This document shows, one piece after another, positions 1 to 11,200 of a stretch of 64,000 nt of DNA (its first letter is position 1; every line of letters begins with the position of its first letter). Under the pieces are notes generated by a model. It saw nothing but the letters and a program-made list of their open reading frames with translations, was not told the origin of the DNA and made no database searches. This DNA comes from Herbaspirillum sp. GW103 (GTDB lineage Bacteria; Pseudomonadota; Gammaproteobacteria; Burkholderiales; Burkholderiaceae_D). The DNA lies in assembly GCF_000261365.1 (NCBI RefSeq), contig NZ_AJVC01000003.1:1054001-1118000 (forward strand), written 5' to 3'. The translations under genes were made by a program, and so were the position numbers.

Positions 1-246
1 GCCTTGCAGGAGCAGGCGGCCGCGCTGGCCTCGGCGATCAGCATTTTCAGGCTGGCACAAACTGCCACGGTATCCGTGGCGGCACCGGCCAAACCGGCAG
101 TGCTGGCCCGTTCGACTGTGGCGACCCGGAAAGCTGCGACGGTCCCCGTTCTGCGCAGACCGGCAGTGGCGGCGCCCGCGTCTGCCCCTGCCCCTGCCAG
201 CAAGGCCGCCGTACGCGCTGACGAAGATCTCTGGGAAACCTTCTGA
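1..246 (+). CDS. Methyl-accepting chemotaxis protein, C-terminal end (partial)
   Basis: The gene enters from the left edge, so only the last 81 codons are visible. The first residues (QEQAAALASAISIFRL) match the end of the cytoplasmic signalling hairpin of methyl-accepting chemotaxis proteins. A long Ala/Pro/Val-rich flexible linker follows. The protein ends in DLWETF, which resembles the C-terminal NWETF-type pentapeptide that tethers the CheR methyltransferase and CheB methylesterase in chemoreceptors. The sensor and membrane domains lie outside the window, so the ligand is unknown. The family call rests on the C-terminal hairpin plus the pentapeptide. Confidence 0.8.
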   Translation, partial: ALQEQAAALASAISIFRLAQTATVSVAAPAKPAVLARSTVATRKAATVPVLRRPAVAAPASAPAPASKAAVRADEDLWETF

Positions 247-398
247 GCCGCTGCGTCCGGCACGCTCTTGCCCGGCTGCCGCTATTCCGACAGGGAGGCG
301 GCGCAATCTCCTATAGCCGTGGCCGGCCCGCCAGCTGATACTGTTGCGTTTGCAGGGCAGGAATCAGTCGATGCAAAGCGACCACGGGGAAGGGAGAC

Positions 399-2417
399 AT
401 GCGAGCAGGCGGACAGACGGCAAGGATGACGAGGAGGGTCGGCAGGTTCCTGACCTGGGTGGCCCTGACGCTGCTGGCATTGATGGTCATGCTGGCACTG
501 CTCATTGCCCTGTTCGACTGGAACCTGGCCAAGCCCTGGATCACGCGTGAGCTTTCTTCCGTGCTGGCGCGCGAGATCCGGGTCGATGGCCCCATCACGC
601 TGGGCTGGTCGCTGGCCCCCGCGCACAGGGACGGCAGCAGTCGCTGGCTGCCGCAACTGCATTTCACCGCGCGCGAACTGCACATCGGCAATCCCGATTG
701 GGCCCGCAGTGCGGACCACCTCCTGCGGGCCCGCACGCTGGACTTGCACTTTTCTCCCTTGCCCTTGCTGCGCTGGCATTGGCACATCAGCGACCTGCGC
801 GTGGAGGGACTGGATCTGGTCATGGAGCGCGTCGATGAACGCCACAAGAGCTGGCGCTTTTCCGACCAGCCGCGTTCGCGCTGGAGTTTCGACATACAGC
901 AGATCGTCTTCGAGCGCGCGCTGATCCGTTACGTGGACCAGCCGCTGGACATGGATCTGCGCTTCGATGCCCGGCCCCTGGTCAGCCCGACCAATCAGTC
1001 AGCAGAACTGCGCCTCGCGCCGGCCGCCCCGTCCGCACCGGTCGTGCAGGCCGCCGTCACCGGGCGCCTTGGCCAAGCCAGCATCCAGGGCAATCTGCGC
1101 GGCGGCGCCTTGCCCGATCTGCTCAACGAAGACAGCGTCTATCCCTTGCAGGCCGAGGGCGAGGTGGGTGAAGTCCACGCGGTGCTCTCGGGCAAACTCA
1201 TCAACCCTCATCAATTGAGTCGAGCAGAACTGCAGCTGCGGCTCAACGGCGATAGCCTCGATCGTCTCTACGCCGCCAGCGGCGTGCCGCTTCCCGCCAC
1301 GCGACCCTTCAGTACCGAAGGCGCGCTCACCATCACCCGCATCGATCCCGACACCCGCGCCTGGGACTGGCACTATGCCCACTTCACCGGCAAGGTCGGC
1401 GACAGCGATTTTTCCGGGGATGCCCACTACTATCGGGGCCCGCCCAAGAACCGCCTGCGCGTGACGGCGCAAGCCAAGCTCCTGCGCCTGTCGGACTACC
1501 TGCCCGATGTAGGGAAGAAATCCGCCGGGCATCCATACAAGTCCGACGCACGGGTATTGCCCGAACAGCAGGCCAAGCCACAGCGCTGGGCCAAGCTGGA
1601 TGCTGAGATCGGCCTGCATGCAGAGCGGCTGCAGCTGCATCCGGACATTGCCCTGCAGGACGCCAGCACCACGCTGCGCCTGCAGGACCAGGTGCTGACG
1701 GCCGCACCACTGCGCTTTGCGCTGGCTGGCGGCAAGGGAGAGGGCGAGATCAGTCTGGATGGGCGTCAGTCTGATATCGGGGGCAAGCTGCAACTGCAAT
1801 TGCAGGGGGTGCAGGTGCGTGAGCTGTTCCCGCGCCTGGCCCGCTTCGATGCCAGCTTCGGCAAGGTCGATGGCCGGGCCGATCTGAGCGGTAGCGGCAA
1901 TTCGGTCGCGGCCATGCTGGCGCATGCCAACGGCGAGATCAAGGCCGATCTCAGCCAGGGCACCATCAGTCAATTCATCCTGGAGGCAACGGGGCTGAAC
2001 CTGGCCAACGCAGTGTTCGCCAAGCTGTATCGCGACCAGCAGGTCAAGCTGCTGTGTGGTGCCGCCGATATCCGCATCAAGGATGGTCTGGCAGAGGTGC
2101 GCCACGGCATTCTCAACACCGAGGATGCCGCCATCGATATCCGTGGCCAGGTCGATCTGGGCCGGGAGACCCTGTCCCTCGACGTGGTCCCGCGCACCAA
2201 GCAGCTTCGCATCCTGTCGCTGCGCACGCCCTTGTATGTACGTGGCACATTCGCAAAACCGGACATCGGTGCCAGCAAGCAAGCCCTGGCAGCGCGGGCC
2301 GGTGCCGCCGCCGCCCTGGCGCTGGTGGCACCGGTGGCGGCGGTGATTCCGCTCATTACGCCGGGACAGAAGATCCCCGACGACTGCGCCCCCCACGCGG
2401 CCGCAGCACCCTCTTGA
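399..2417 (+). CDS. AsmA family protein
   Basis: A 672-residue protein with one N-terminal membrane segment (about residues 18-42, rich in Leu/Ala/Val) and a long periplasmic body with the AsmA pattern: a domain just after the membrane helix (ITRELSSVLAREIRVDGPITLGW) and a C-terminal domain around residues 500-640 (FGKVDGRADLSGSGNSVAAML, then DIRGQVDLG). AsmA-like proteins are inner-membrane-anchored and are linked to outer-membrane assembly or lipid transport. The chosen ATG follows a GAAGGGAG ribosome site; another in-frame ATG lies nine codons later. It is monocistronic here. Family assignment is firm; the precise role is not known. Confidence 0.85.
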   Translation: MRAGGQTARMTRRVGRFLTWVALTLLALMVMLALLIALFDWNLAKPWITRELSSVLAREIRVDGPITLGWSLAPAHRDGSSRWLPQLHFTARELHIGNPDWARSADHLLRARTLDLHFSPLPLLRWHWHISDLRVEGLDLVMERVDERHKSWRFSDQPRSRWSFDIQQIVFERALIRYVDQPLDMDLRFDARPLVSPTNQSAELRLAPAAPSAPVVQAAVTGRLGQASIQGNLRGGALPDLLNEDSVYPLQAEGEVGEVHAVLSGKLINPHQLSRAELQLRLNGDSLDRLYAASGVPLPATRPFSTEGALTITRIDPDTRAWDWHYAHFTGKVGDSDFSGDAHYYRGPPKNRLRVTAQAKLLRLSDYLPDVGKKSAGHPYKSDARVLPEQQAKPQRWAKLDAEIGLHAERLQLHPDIALQDASTTLRLQDQVLTAAPLRFALAGGKGEGEISLDGRQSDIGGKLQLQLQGVQVRELFPRLARFDASFGKVDGRADLSGSGNSVAAMLAHANGEIKADLSQGTISQFILEATGLNLANAVFAKLYRDQQVKLLCGAADIRIKDGLAEVRHGILNTEDAAIDIRGQVDLGRETLSLDVVPRTKQLRILSLRTPLYVRGTFAKPDIGASKQALAARAGAAAALALVAPVAAVIPLITPGQKIPDDCAPHAAAAPS

Positions 2418-2662
2418 ACTGGTACGGGCAGGATTATTTCAGCGCGGCGGGAGCGTTTTGCAGGAAGTGACAGTCATAGAAGCCAATCAACAAGACAGAG
2501 CGTGCCCGCCCACATGCGCGGTCATGGCAGGGGGGAGTCGTCAGGGAAGCTGACCTCAGGGTCGGTGATTCCATCAAGATGCCGACAAGCTCTACCGTGA
2601 TCACGCAGCCGTGTTGGCGGAGGACGCTCAATCAGACCGGTGCGACGAGGAAGGGCGTTATC

Positions 2663-4729
2663 TTGGATCAGCAAGCAGCAATGGAAGGCAATTCTCCCCT
2701 GAGCAGAGCGTATCGACACGCCTTGCTGGAGGCGATCGATGACGGTTTCTGCATCATCGAATTCATCGATGGTCCGCATGGGCCGCTCAGTGACTATGTG
2801 CACATCGAAGCCAACTCGGGTTATTACCGGCATACCGGTATTGAGGGCATCGTTGGCAAGCGCCTGCGGGAAATCGAACCGGACAATGCCCAGGTCTGGC
2901 TGGATGTCTATGGCCAGGTCCTGCTGACAGGCCAGCCGCTGCGTTTCGAACAGGAATTCCAGGCCGTGGGCCGCCACATCGAAGTCTCGGCCACCCGAGT
3001 GGGGCCGGTGGAGATGCGCCAGGTCTCGGTGTTGTTCCGTGACATTACCGCACGCCGCCGCACCGAAGCCGCCCTGCGAGAAAACGTTCAGCGTGTGCAG
3101 CTGGCCATGGAAGCGGGGGCGATCATTGGTACCTGGATCTGGGATATCCCTTCGGATCGTTTCAACGTGGATGAGGGCTTTGCAGCGGCCTTCGGCGTGC
3201 CGCCGGAAAAGGGCCTGACCGGTCTGAAACTGGACGACCTCATGCAGTCGGTCCATCCGGATGACCGCGAGTTGCTTTCCACCCGCATCCGCGAAGCCCT
3301 GGCACGTGGTGGTGCCTATGCCCACCAATACCGCACCCGCCGGCGCGATGGCCGTTACTACTGGCTGGAAGCCAATGGCCGGGTGGAACTGATGCCGGAT
3401 GGCCAGGCCAGCACCTTCCCGGGCGTACTGATCGACATCGAGGGGCGGCGTGCGGTGGAAGCCGAACGCGACCGTGCCCTGGCCGCGCTGCGCGCCCTCA
3501 ACGACACCCTCGAACAACGCGTGCAGGAGCGCACCACTGCCTTGCTGGAGGCCGAGGAAGCCCTGCGTCAGGCGCAGAAGATGGAGGCCGTGGGGCAGCT
3601 CACCGGCGGGCTGGCGCATGACTTCAACAACATCCTGGCCGGCATCAGCGGCAGTCTTGAATTGATGAAAGTGCGGCTGGCCCAAGGCCGCATTTCCGAC
3701 ATCGAGCGCCACCTCAATGGTGCGCAGTCCGCCGTCAAGCGCGCGGCGGCCTTGACGCAACGGCTGCTGGCCTTCTCGCGGCGGCAGACGCTCGATCCCA
3801 AGTCGGCCGATCTGAACCGGATCGTGGCCGACATGCACGAGCTGATCGGCCGCAGCGTCGGCCCGGCCATCACGGTCGAAACCATCGCCGCCGGCGGTCT
3901 CTGGAATACCTTCGTCGACATTGGTCAACTTGAGAATGCCTTGCTCAACCTGTGCATCAATGCCCGCGACGCCATGCCGCATGGCGGGCGGCTGACCATC
4001 GAGACCGCCAACCGCTGGCTCGACGACATCGCCGCCATGCAGCGCGGTGTGGCACCGGGGCAATACGTGTCGCTGTGCGTGAGTGATACCGGCACCGGCA
4101 TGTCGCCGGACGTGGTAGCGCGCGCCTTCGATCCTTTCTTCACCACCAAGCCGACCGGGCAGGGCACGGGGCTGGGGCTGTCGATGGTGTATGGTTTTGC
4201 CGGCCAGTCTGGCGGCGCCGTACGCATCTACTCCGAGCTGGGGCAGGGCGCCACCTTGTGCATCTATCTTCCGCGTTACGTGGGCCAGGCCGGGGACGAC
4301 GATCTGCCGCTGCCCGAGGACAGCAGTGCTGCGGCTGCGCCTGGCAGCAAGACCATCCTGGTAGTCGATGATGAACCGCTGGTGCGCATGGTGACGGTGG
4401 AGGTCCTGAGCGACCTGGGATACAGCGTCATGGAGGCCGAAGATGGCCCCTCGGCCTTGCGCGTATTGGCCGCCTATCCCGAGCTGGATTTGCTGGTCAC
4501 CGATGTGGGGCTCCCCAACGGCATGAACGGTCGACAACTGGCCGATGCCATCCGTGCGCCACGTCCGGAATTACCCGTCTTGTTCGTGACCGGCTATGCC
4601 GAGAATGCGGTGCTCAATCATGGGCATCTTGAGCGCGGCATGCAGGTGCTGACCAAGCCGTTTGCGGCCGATGTGCTGGCGCGCAGGGTGAAGGAGCTGA
4701 TCGGGGACGATGGCGCTGCACCGCACTGA
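2663..4729 (+). CDS. PAS-containing hybrid sensor histidine kinase with receiver domain
   Basis: Order of domains: PAS (about residues 10-125), second PAS/PAC (135-265), short coiled coil, HisKA with phospho-acceptor His near 319 (GGLAHDFNN), HATPase with G boxes (FDPFFTTKPTGQGTGLGLS), and a C-terminal receiver with DDE and phospho-acceptor Asp near 614 (LLVTDVGLPNGMNG) and the conserved Lys (LTKPF). This is the layout of cytoplasmic hybrid kinases that pass phosphate to their own receiver. No membrane segment is seen, so the signal is probably intracellular. I chose the TTG start preceded by AGGAAGG; an ATG six codons later is possible, and the frame is open further upstream to 2579. No dedicated partner regulator is adjacent. 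Confidence 0.88.
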   Translation: MDQQAAMEGNSPLSRAYRHALLEAIDDGFCIIEFIDGPHGPLSDYVHIEANSGYYRHTGIEGIVGKRLREIEPDNAQVWLDVYGQVLLTGQPLRFEQEFQAVGRHIEVSATRVGPVEMRQVSVLFRDITARRRTEAALRENVQRVQLAMEAGAIIGTWIWDIPSDRFNVDEGFAAAFGVPPEKGLTGLKLDDLMQSVHPDDRELLSTRIREALARGGAYAHQYRTRRRDGRYYWLEANGRVELMPDGQASTFPGVLIDIEGRRAVEAERDRALAALRALNDTLEQRVQERTTALLEAEEALRQAQKMEAVGQLTGGLAHDFNNILAGISGSLELMKVRLAQGRISDIERHLNGAQSAVKRAAALTQRLLAFSRRQTLDPKSADLNRIVADMHELIGRSVGPAITVETIAAGGLWNTFVDIGQLENALLNLCINARDAMPHGGRLTIETANRWLDDIAAMQRGVAPGQYVSLCVSDTGTGMSPDVVARAFDPFFTTKPTGQGTGLGLSMVYGFAGQSGGAVRIYSELGQGATLCIYLPRYVGQAGDDDLPLPEDSSAAAAPGSKTILVVDDEPLVRMVTVEVLSDLGYSVMEAEDGPSALRVLAAYPELDLLVTDVGLPNGMNGRQLADAIRAPRPELPVLFVTGYAENAVLNHGHLERGMQVLTKPFAADVLARRVKELIGDDGAAPH

Positions 4730-5215
4730 TTGCCCCTCACGGCAAGACCGTCTCCGACGGGTGTTGGTACGGCTGGCAAAACGAAATGGTCGGCCATCAA
4801 AAAATGATTTAAATAATTTCGAAAAATGAAGGCTTGTTCTCTATATTGAGAGGCGGGCTTCTCATTCTTGAGCAATCATCGGCACTCTGTCATCGTTGGA
4901 GTGCTGCATGCAGGAACTCTCGGCAGGCCACGCGTCGACTGCGACGCTGGTGCCTGATACATCCTCGCTTCGTTCCCTCTCGGCTTTGTCTTTTGTCGCC
5001 ACGGTGTGGTGGTCCGGTCCATGTCTCAGTTGCCGGTGCGCTTGTCCGTGCGTGAGGAAAGAACGCAGGGTGGTGCAATGTCTGATGTGCGCCAGCGTCG
5101 TCCCGGGGCAGAGTTGTCGGAAAGGCCGCGCTGGCGTCACCTCCGTCGTTGTGGACTCAGCGCCTCTGATCCATGCAAACAGCTCAGATGATGCAGATCG
5201 CATGAAGGAGGGGTT
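4730..5215. other. Intergenic region without a convincing gene
   Basis: About 490 bases between the kinase and the RTX gene. The short open frames on both strands have no recognisable domain or credible ribosome site, and the longest minus-strand frame runs into the RTX gene. The only clear signal is an AGGAGGGG ribosome site just before the RTX start. The promoter of the RTX gene should lie here, but I could not fix a -35/-10 pair. Confidence 0.5.
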
Positions 5216-8200
5216 ATGGTCCTGATCGTGTTTGGACTGCTGGCGGTGTTGAGCATCGGGTTCGCGTCCGTGTGCTATGTCGTGATTGACAATCCCGAAT
5301 TGATAGCGCCTCCGCCACCAGTAAGGACGGCCAATTCGCCTCCCGAGTATGTGATTGGTGATCTGGGCGGGATGCCGGTCAAGATTGATCACGGAATTGT
5401 CCAATTCATCGAGTACGACGGCGATCCTGGCTGGGGCGAGAGGCGCAGAGGACCTCGTCCTGAACGTACCTACAGCTCGCGCCTGAGCAGCTTCGCTTTC
5501 GAGGTCCGGTACCCCGATATGAAAACGCGCGCCGACAAGGATGCGCAAGCAGATTACGAAAAATATCACCCGTTGTCTTCTTCACTCGGGGCGGAGCTCA
5601 GATGGACCAATCCTTGGATTGGTGGCGGGATTAGGTCCGGTTCTCGTTATCCGGGGCACGGAGCGATGGATCGCTTGTATCAAGCAACGACTTCGCACCC
5701 CGAAACCCGGGTAATGGGTGACCAGCTCGTGCCCATAGAGTCAGAGATTCCTGGGCTTGAACTGTTTGTTGATCTGGGTGCACATCCGACCACCGGCGAG
5801 TCATGGCGGTATTCCTCGATCGGGTCCGGAGATACCTACTTTCACCGTGATTCGAGCGGGAGGCCCACCACATACATCAATTGCAATTTCCGCAGCGGTA
5901 CCCGGCGATATTCCCTATGTCAGCACGAGTGGAGCTTGGAATCGCTGGACCTGAATATCTGGGTCAGCACACTTTATCCTCCCGGACTTTTGCCGCACTG
6001 GCAGGACATCCAGATCAAGGTCAGTCAATTCATCTTGACCTTCCACCATGCCCAAACGACAGGGCCAGTTTCGCCTCCCGCCAATACCCGCCGCGATTGG
6101 TTCTCCGATGCCGGCTATCAGACCGATACCTATCGCGACGCCAGTGGCAGCCCCGTCAGCAGTGCGATCCAACTCGGCAAGACCAGCTATGACCTCTACG
6201 ACCCCGGCCAGCGTGCCCATGCGGAATACCAGCTCTCTTCGCTCCATGATGATGGTCGACTGAACCAGCGCTACTGGCTTGACTTCAGCAGCCTGACCAC
6301 ACGATGGTTGCTCGGCGCCGCAGGCGGCTTGGGTTTCAAGCCGGCCGGCGAGCTCGGGTTCAAACTGCCGGCAGGCTGGTCCGACCCGATCGGAGCCTTC
6401 TACGACAGTCAGAGTGCCAGCTACGACCGCAGCGCCAGTATCGCCCTGGCAACCGTACGCGCCATGTCGGCCACTGGCCAGGCGCTGTCCGCCAGCCAAC
6501 TGGCAGCGCTGGACGTCAATCGTGACGGGCAGGTCAGCTCCGGCGAAGCCGGGGCGCTGCGGCTGTGGGCAGACATCAACGAGGACGGGCAGTTGGGCAG
6601 CAACGAACTCATGAGCGTGACCAGGAACATCTCCCGCGACGATTACGGTTTCCTGACGCGCGGCAGCGGACGGGTCGTTGCGAACGCCATGAGCATGGCG
6701 GCACCACCTGCCCACACGCGCAGCGAGCCGGCCTATGCGGGCGTTCCCCCGAGCAATGATCAGGAGCTGCGCAAGCGGATGCAGGTCTATCCCATGTTCT
6801 CGGGGATTTTCCTGTGGAAGGCCGGCGAGATCATGCTCGGATGGAACAGGAACCAGTATGACTACATGATCGGTACCAACGGTGATGACCGTTTCGACGT
6901 CAACTACTTTGCTGCGGCACCGGCCTATCTCAGCCGGTACACCGGCCGGGTCAGATTCTTCATGGCCGGCGCGGGCAATGATGTCATGGGTGGTTCCGAC
7001 CGCGCAGATACCTTGTGGGGTGGGACGGGCAATGACACGCTGTACGGCTATGCCGGAGCCGATCTTCTGTACGGCGAGGAAGGTGATGACACCGTCCTCG
7101 GCCACGACGGTAACGATCAGCTTGATGGGGGCGCCGGGAATGACCTGCTGCTGGGCGGTGCCGGGGAAGACCTGGTTTGGGGCGGGGAGGGGGCCGATGA
7201 GTTGCAAGGCAATGAGGGCAATGATCTGCTGCTGGGGCAGGCTGGCAATGACCGCCTTTATGGCCAGGCCGGCAACGACACGCTATGGGGTGGCGATGGC
7301 GCCGACGACTTGCAAGGCAATGAAGGCGGTGATGCGCTGTTGGGCGGGGCAGGCAATGACCGGCTCTTCGGCCAGTTGGGCAATGATCTGCTCATCGGGG
7401 GCGATGGCGACGATGTGCTGGTCGGCTTCATGGCCAGTAACGAGGCACGGCAAGGTCTGGTCGCAGGAGAGTCCGATGACGATGTCCTCCAAGGCGGTGC
7501 AGGCAACGACAATCTCTTCGGCGGACCGGGTGATGATCAGCTCAGTGGCGAGTCGGGCCGCGACCTGTTGCTGGGCGACGAAGGGCAGGACAGCCTGTGG
7601 GGCGGCAGCGACGATGACGAGTTGCAGGGTGGCGCAGGCAATGACCAGATGGACGGTGGCAGCGGACACGACAAGCTGTTCGGCCAGGCAGGCAATGACA
7701 GGCTGTGGGGCGGCGAGGGCAATGATCTGCTGATCGGCTTCACTGCCGGCAATGACCCCAAGCAGACCTTGCTGGCCGGTGAGACCGATGATGATGTCCT
7801 GTACGGTGGGGCCGGCAGCGATGTGCTCATCGGCGGAGTGGGGTCGGACCAATTGTATGGCGGCGATGATCGTGACGAGCTGCAGGGCGGCGCCGGCGAT
7901 GACATGCTCATGGGCGAAGGCGGCAACGACAACCTGTTCGGGCAGGCCGGAAACGATACGCTCTATGGGGGTGAGGGCGACGACTATCTGCAAGGCTTCA
8001 CGGCCAGCAATGAATCCCAGCAGCGCCTGATGGCCGGTGAGACGGACGACGATTTCCTCTATGGCGGTGCCGGCACCGATATCCTGGTGGGCGGCGTGGG
8101 CAGCGACTACCTCGATGGTGGCGCAGGGGCAGATACCATGGTCGGTGGCAAGGGTGATGATGTCTACATCGTCAACAGCGTCAACGATACGGTCTACGAG

Positions 8201-11200
8201 CAAGAGGGTGAAGGCTATGACACCGTCATCGCCAGCAGCAACTATCTGCTCAATGCCCATGTGGAGGAGCTGCGTCTGCTGGAAGGTTACCGCATCCATG
8301 CGACCGGCAACGCCCTCGACAACACGCTCATTGGCAACAGCGCCGACAACATCCTGGATGGCGTGACCGGTGCCGACCTCATGCGCGGCGGTGCGGGCAA
8401 CGATACCTACTATGTCGACAACGCCGGTGACGTAGTCAGTGAGCGTGCCGGCGAAGGCCGGGACATGGTGCAGTCCAGCGTCAGCTATCGCTTGGGCGCC
8501 CAGGTGGAAGATCTCTTGCTGCTGGATTTTTCCAAGCCTGAGAAGGGCTCGGTAGATGGCAGGAACGTGCTGGTCTACGGCTATCCCAAGCGCAATGAAT
8601 TGGATTACATGCAAGGCGACGCCGTCGACAACTACACCGGTACCTGCGCCTTGACCTCGATTGCCAACCTGCTGACCCAGGCCGGGCGACCGACCACGGA
8701 GGCGCAGGTAGTGAGGCTGGCCATCAACAACAACTGGACCGTCAACAATCCGGCGCTGCCGGCCCACCAGCTGGGCGGGACCAATGTGGAAGAGCAGCGC
8801 AAGCTCCTGAGCAGCTACGGCCTGCGCAATGACGTCGTGACCGGCTATAACGAGGTGGGCATGGCCAATCTCCTGCGCAGCGGACGCGGGGTGATCCTGG
8901 CCGTCAATGCGGGCCTGTTGTGGGGTGAGGAAGCCTACAAGGGAAACGGTGCGGTCAACCATGCGGTGACCTTGACCGGTGCCGTGGTCGGCGAATCCGA
9001 TGGCGCACTGCTGGGGTTCTATCTGACCGACTCCGGCCGCGGTCGCGTGAGCGACATGACGCGCTTCGTCGATATCGGCAGCTTGCGGCGTGCTGCGGAC
9101 TTGCCCAACGCCTACGCCATCCATACGCTGGAGCCGGTCAAATACTGGCAGGAAAACATCGACGCCACCGGCAATGAACTGGACAACAACATCGTCGGCA
9201 ATCGCGGCAACAATGTGCTCCAAGGCATGGCGGGTGACGATGTACTCTCGGGAGCGGCAGGCGATGACATCCTGACCGGCGGCGCGGGCAATGATCGCCT
9301 TGATGGTGGCAGCGGTGACGATACCTATCGCTACCAGGCGGGAGACGGTGCCGATGTGATCCAGGATGCCGACGGCAACGATACCTTGCTCCTGGGCGAA
9401 GGGATTGCGGCCTCATCGGTGCGCACCACGGTGCAGGGAGGACGGCTGACGCTGGCCCTGGCAGGCGGCAGCGTGGAAATGGAAGCGAAGGCCGGCAAAC
9501 TGGTCGACCGGATACAGTTCGCCGATGGCACCGTGTGGCATGCGCGGGCCGATGGATCCGGGTATGTCCCGACCCTTGCCGGGCCATTGACCATCACCGG
9601 CCAGCTCAGGCAAGGACAGACCGTCTCCCTCAATACTGCGCTGTCCAAGCCGGATGGCCTGGGCAATATCTCCTATCGCTGGGAACGCTCCGCCAATGGC
9701 CTCGACTGGACGGTCATTGCCGGTGCAACCGAAGCGTTGTTGCTGCTGGGCGCTGACCTGGTCGGGCATCGCTTGCGCGCCACCATGCAGTCGATGATGG
9801 AGGATGGCAAGAAGGAGAGCCGGGTCAGCGCCGTGAGCGAAAAGATTGGCAGCGCCAGTCACGAGCCGGTCAGCGCCGTGCCCTTCAGCGGCGAGCTGAT
9901 ACCGGGTGAGCCCCTGGCCGTCAGCAATACGGCGGTTGACCTGCACGGAGTGCTTGGCAACCAACCGCAGTGGTCTGCCGATGCCCTTGGGAGTACGCTC
10001 AAACTGGTACAGCCGCCTCTCGGCAAGCTGGGCATCCCATGGGACAACCTCGGGCCGCTGGGACGCAGCATTGTGAGCAGTTCAGGCAATGATTATCTGG
10101 CTGGCACGGCCGGCGCGGATCGGCTGGTCGGACTGCAGGGCCATGACGAATACATCGTGAACCACGCCGGCGACGTGATCGTCGAGGGGCTTTTCGAGGG
10201 TATCGACACGGTGTATGCCAGCGTCAGCCATACCTTGTCCGACAATGTGGAGAGCTTGACCCTGACGGGTACCATGGCTATCGACGGTAGCGGCAACGAA
10301 GGCCCCAACTCGATCAATGGCAACCAGGGCGACAATCGGCTCAGCGGGGGCGGTGGCAACGATACCCTCCATGGTGGCGCAGGGTCCGACACCCTGGACG
10401 GCGGGCCAGATAACGACTGGCTGGACGGTGGCACGGGCGGCGATATTTACCTGTTCGGTCGTGGCAGCGGCGAAGACACGATCAATGAGGCCGACCGCAG
10501 CGCCGCGGCGAGAGCATCGATGGATGTGGTGACCCTGGGCCCTGGTATCGCTCAGGATGACCTGCACGTGTCCCGCAACCGTTGGGATGACCTGGTCCTC
10601 AACGTGGTGGGCACGTCCGACAAACTGATGCTGTCAGGCTGGTTCTCCGATGCCGGGAGTGCCATCGACCAGATCAGGTTTTGCGACGGTACCGCCTGGG
10701 ATGCCGGGAAGCTGACGGAACGATCCGCAATAGCTACTCGTCATGACGATTATCTCGTCGGGACCGGCGGTGCCGACCGGCTTGAAGGGCTGGCCGGCGA
10801 TGACACCTATGTCGTCAATCATGCCGGCGACGTCATCGTGGAGAAACGCGGCGAGGGCGTGGACAAGGTCATGAGCAGCATGAGCTTCATCCTGACGTCC
10901 GAGCTGGAGCACCTTGAACTGACCGGGACCGGGGACATCGATGGCCGGGGCAATGCTGGGGCCAATCGCCTCCTGGGAAACTGGGGCAGGAACGTCCTCG
11001 ATGGCGGTGCCGGTGACGACTATCTTGCCGGTGGTGGTGGCGGCGATACTTATCTCTTCGGGCCAGGTTCAGGTACGGATATCATCGACATCAATGACGG
11101 GGACGGTGCGGATGATGATCGCATCAGGATCGGGGCGGGCGTTCTCGAGCAACAGATCTGGCTGCGCCGGGTGGAAGAGGATCTTGAACTGAGCCTGTTT

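Noticed and set aside
999-2396. Open frame of 465 codons on the minus strand
   Set aside because: Antisense shadow of the AsmA gene; low-complexity His/Gln-rich translation and no ribosome site.
2522-4537. Open frame of 671 codons on the minus strand
   Set aside because: It lies opposite the hybrid histidine kinase, which has clear domains. The minus frame has no recognisable domain and reflects high GC at third positions.
4862-5569. Minus-strand open frame crossing the RTX start
   Set aside because: Overlaps the well-supported RTX start and ribosome site and has no domain match.
6961-8160. Possible CRISPR-like or tandem DNA repeat
   Set aside because: The periodicity is the nonapeptide RTX repeat in a coding frame, with variable codons and no spacers.
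7283-9223. Open frame of 646 codons on the minus strand
   Set aside because: Arises from the periodic GGxGxDxLxG codons of the RTX gene read backwards.
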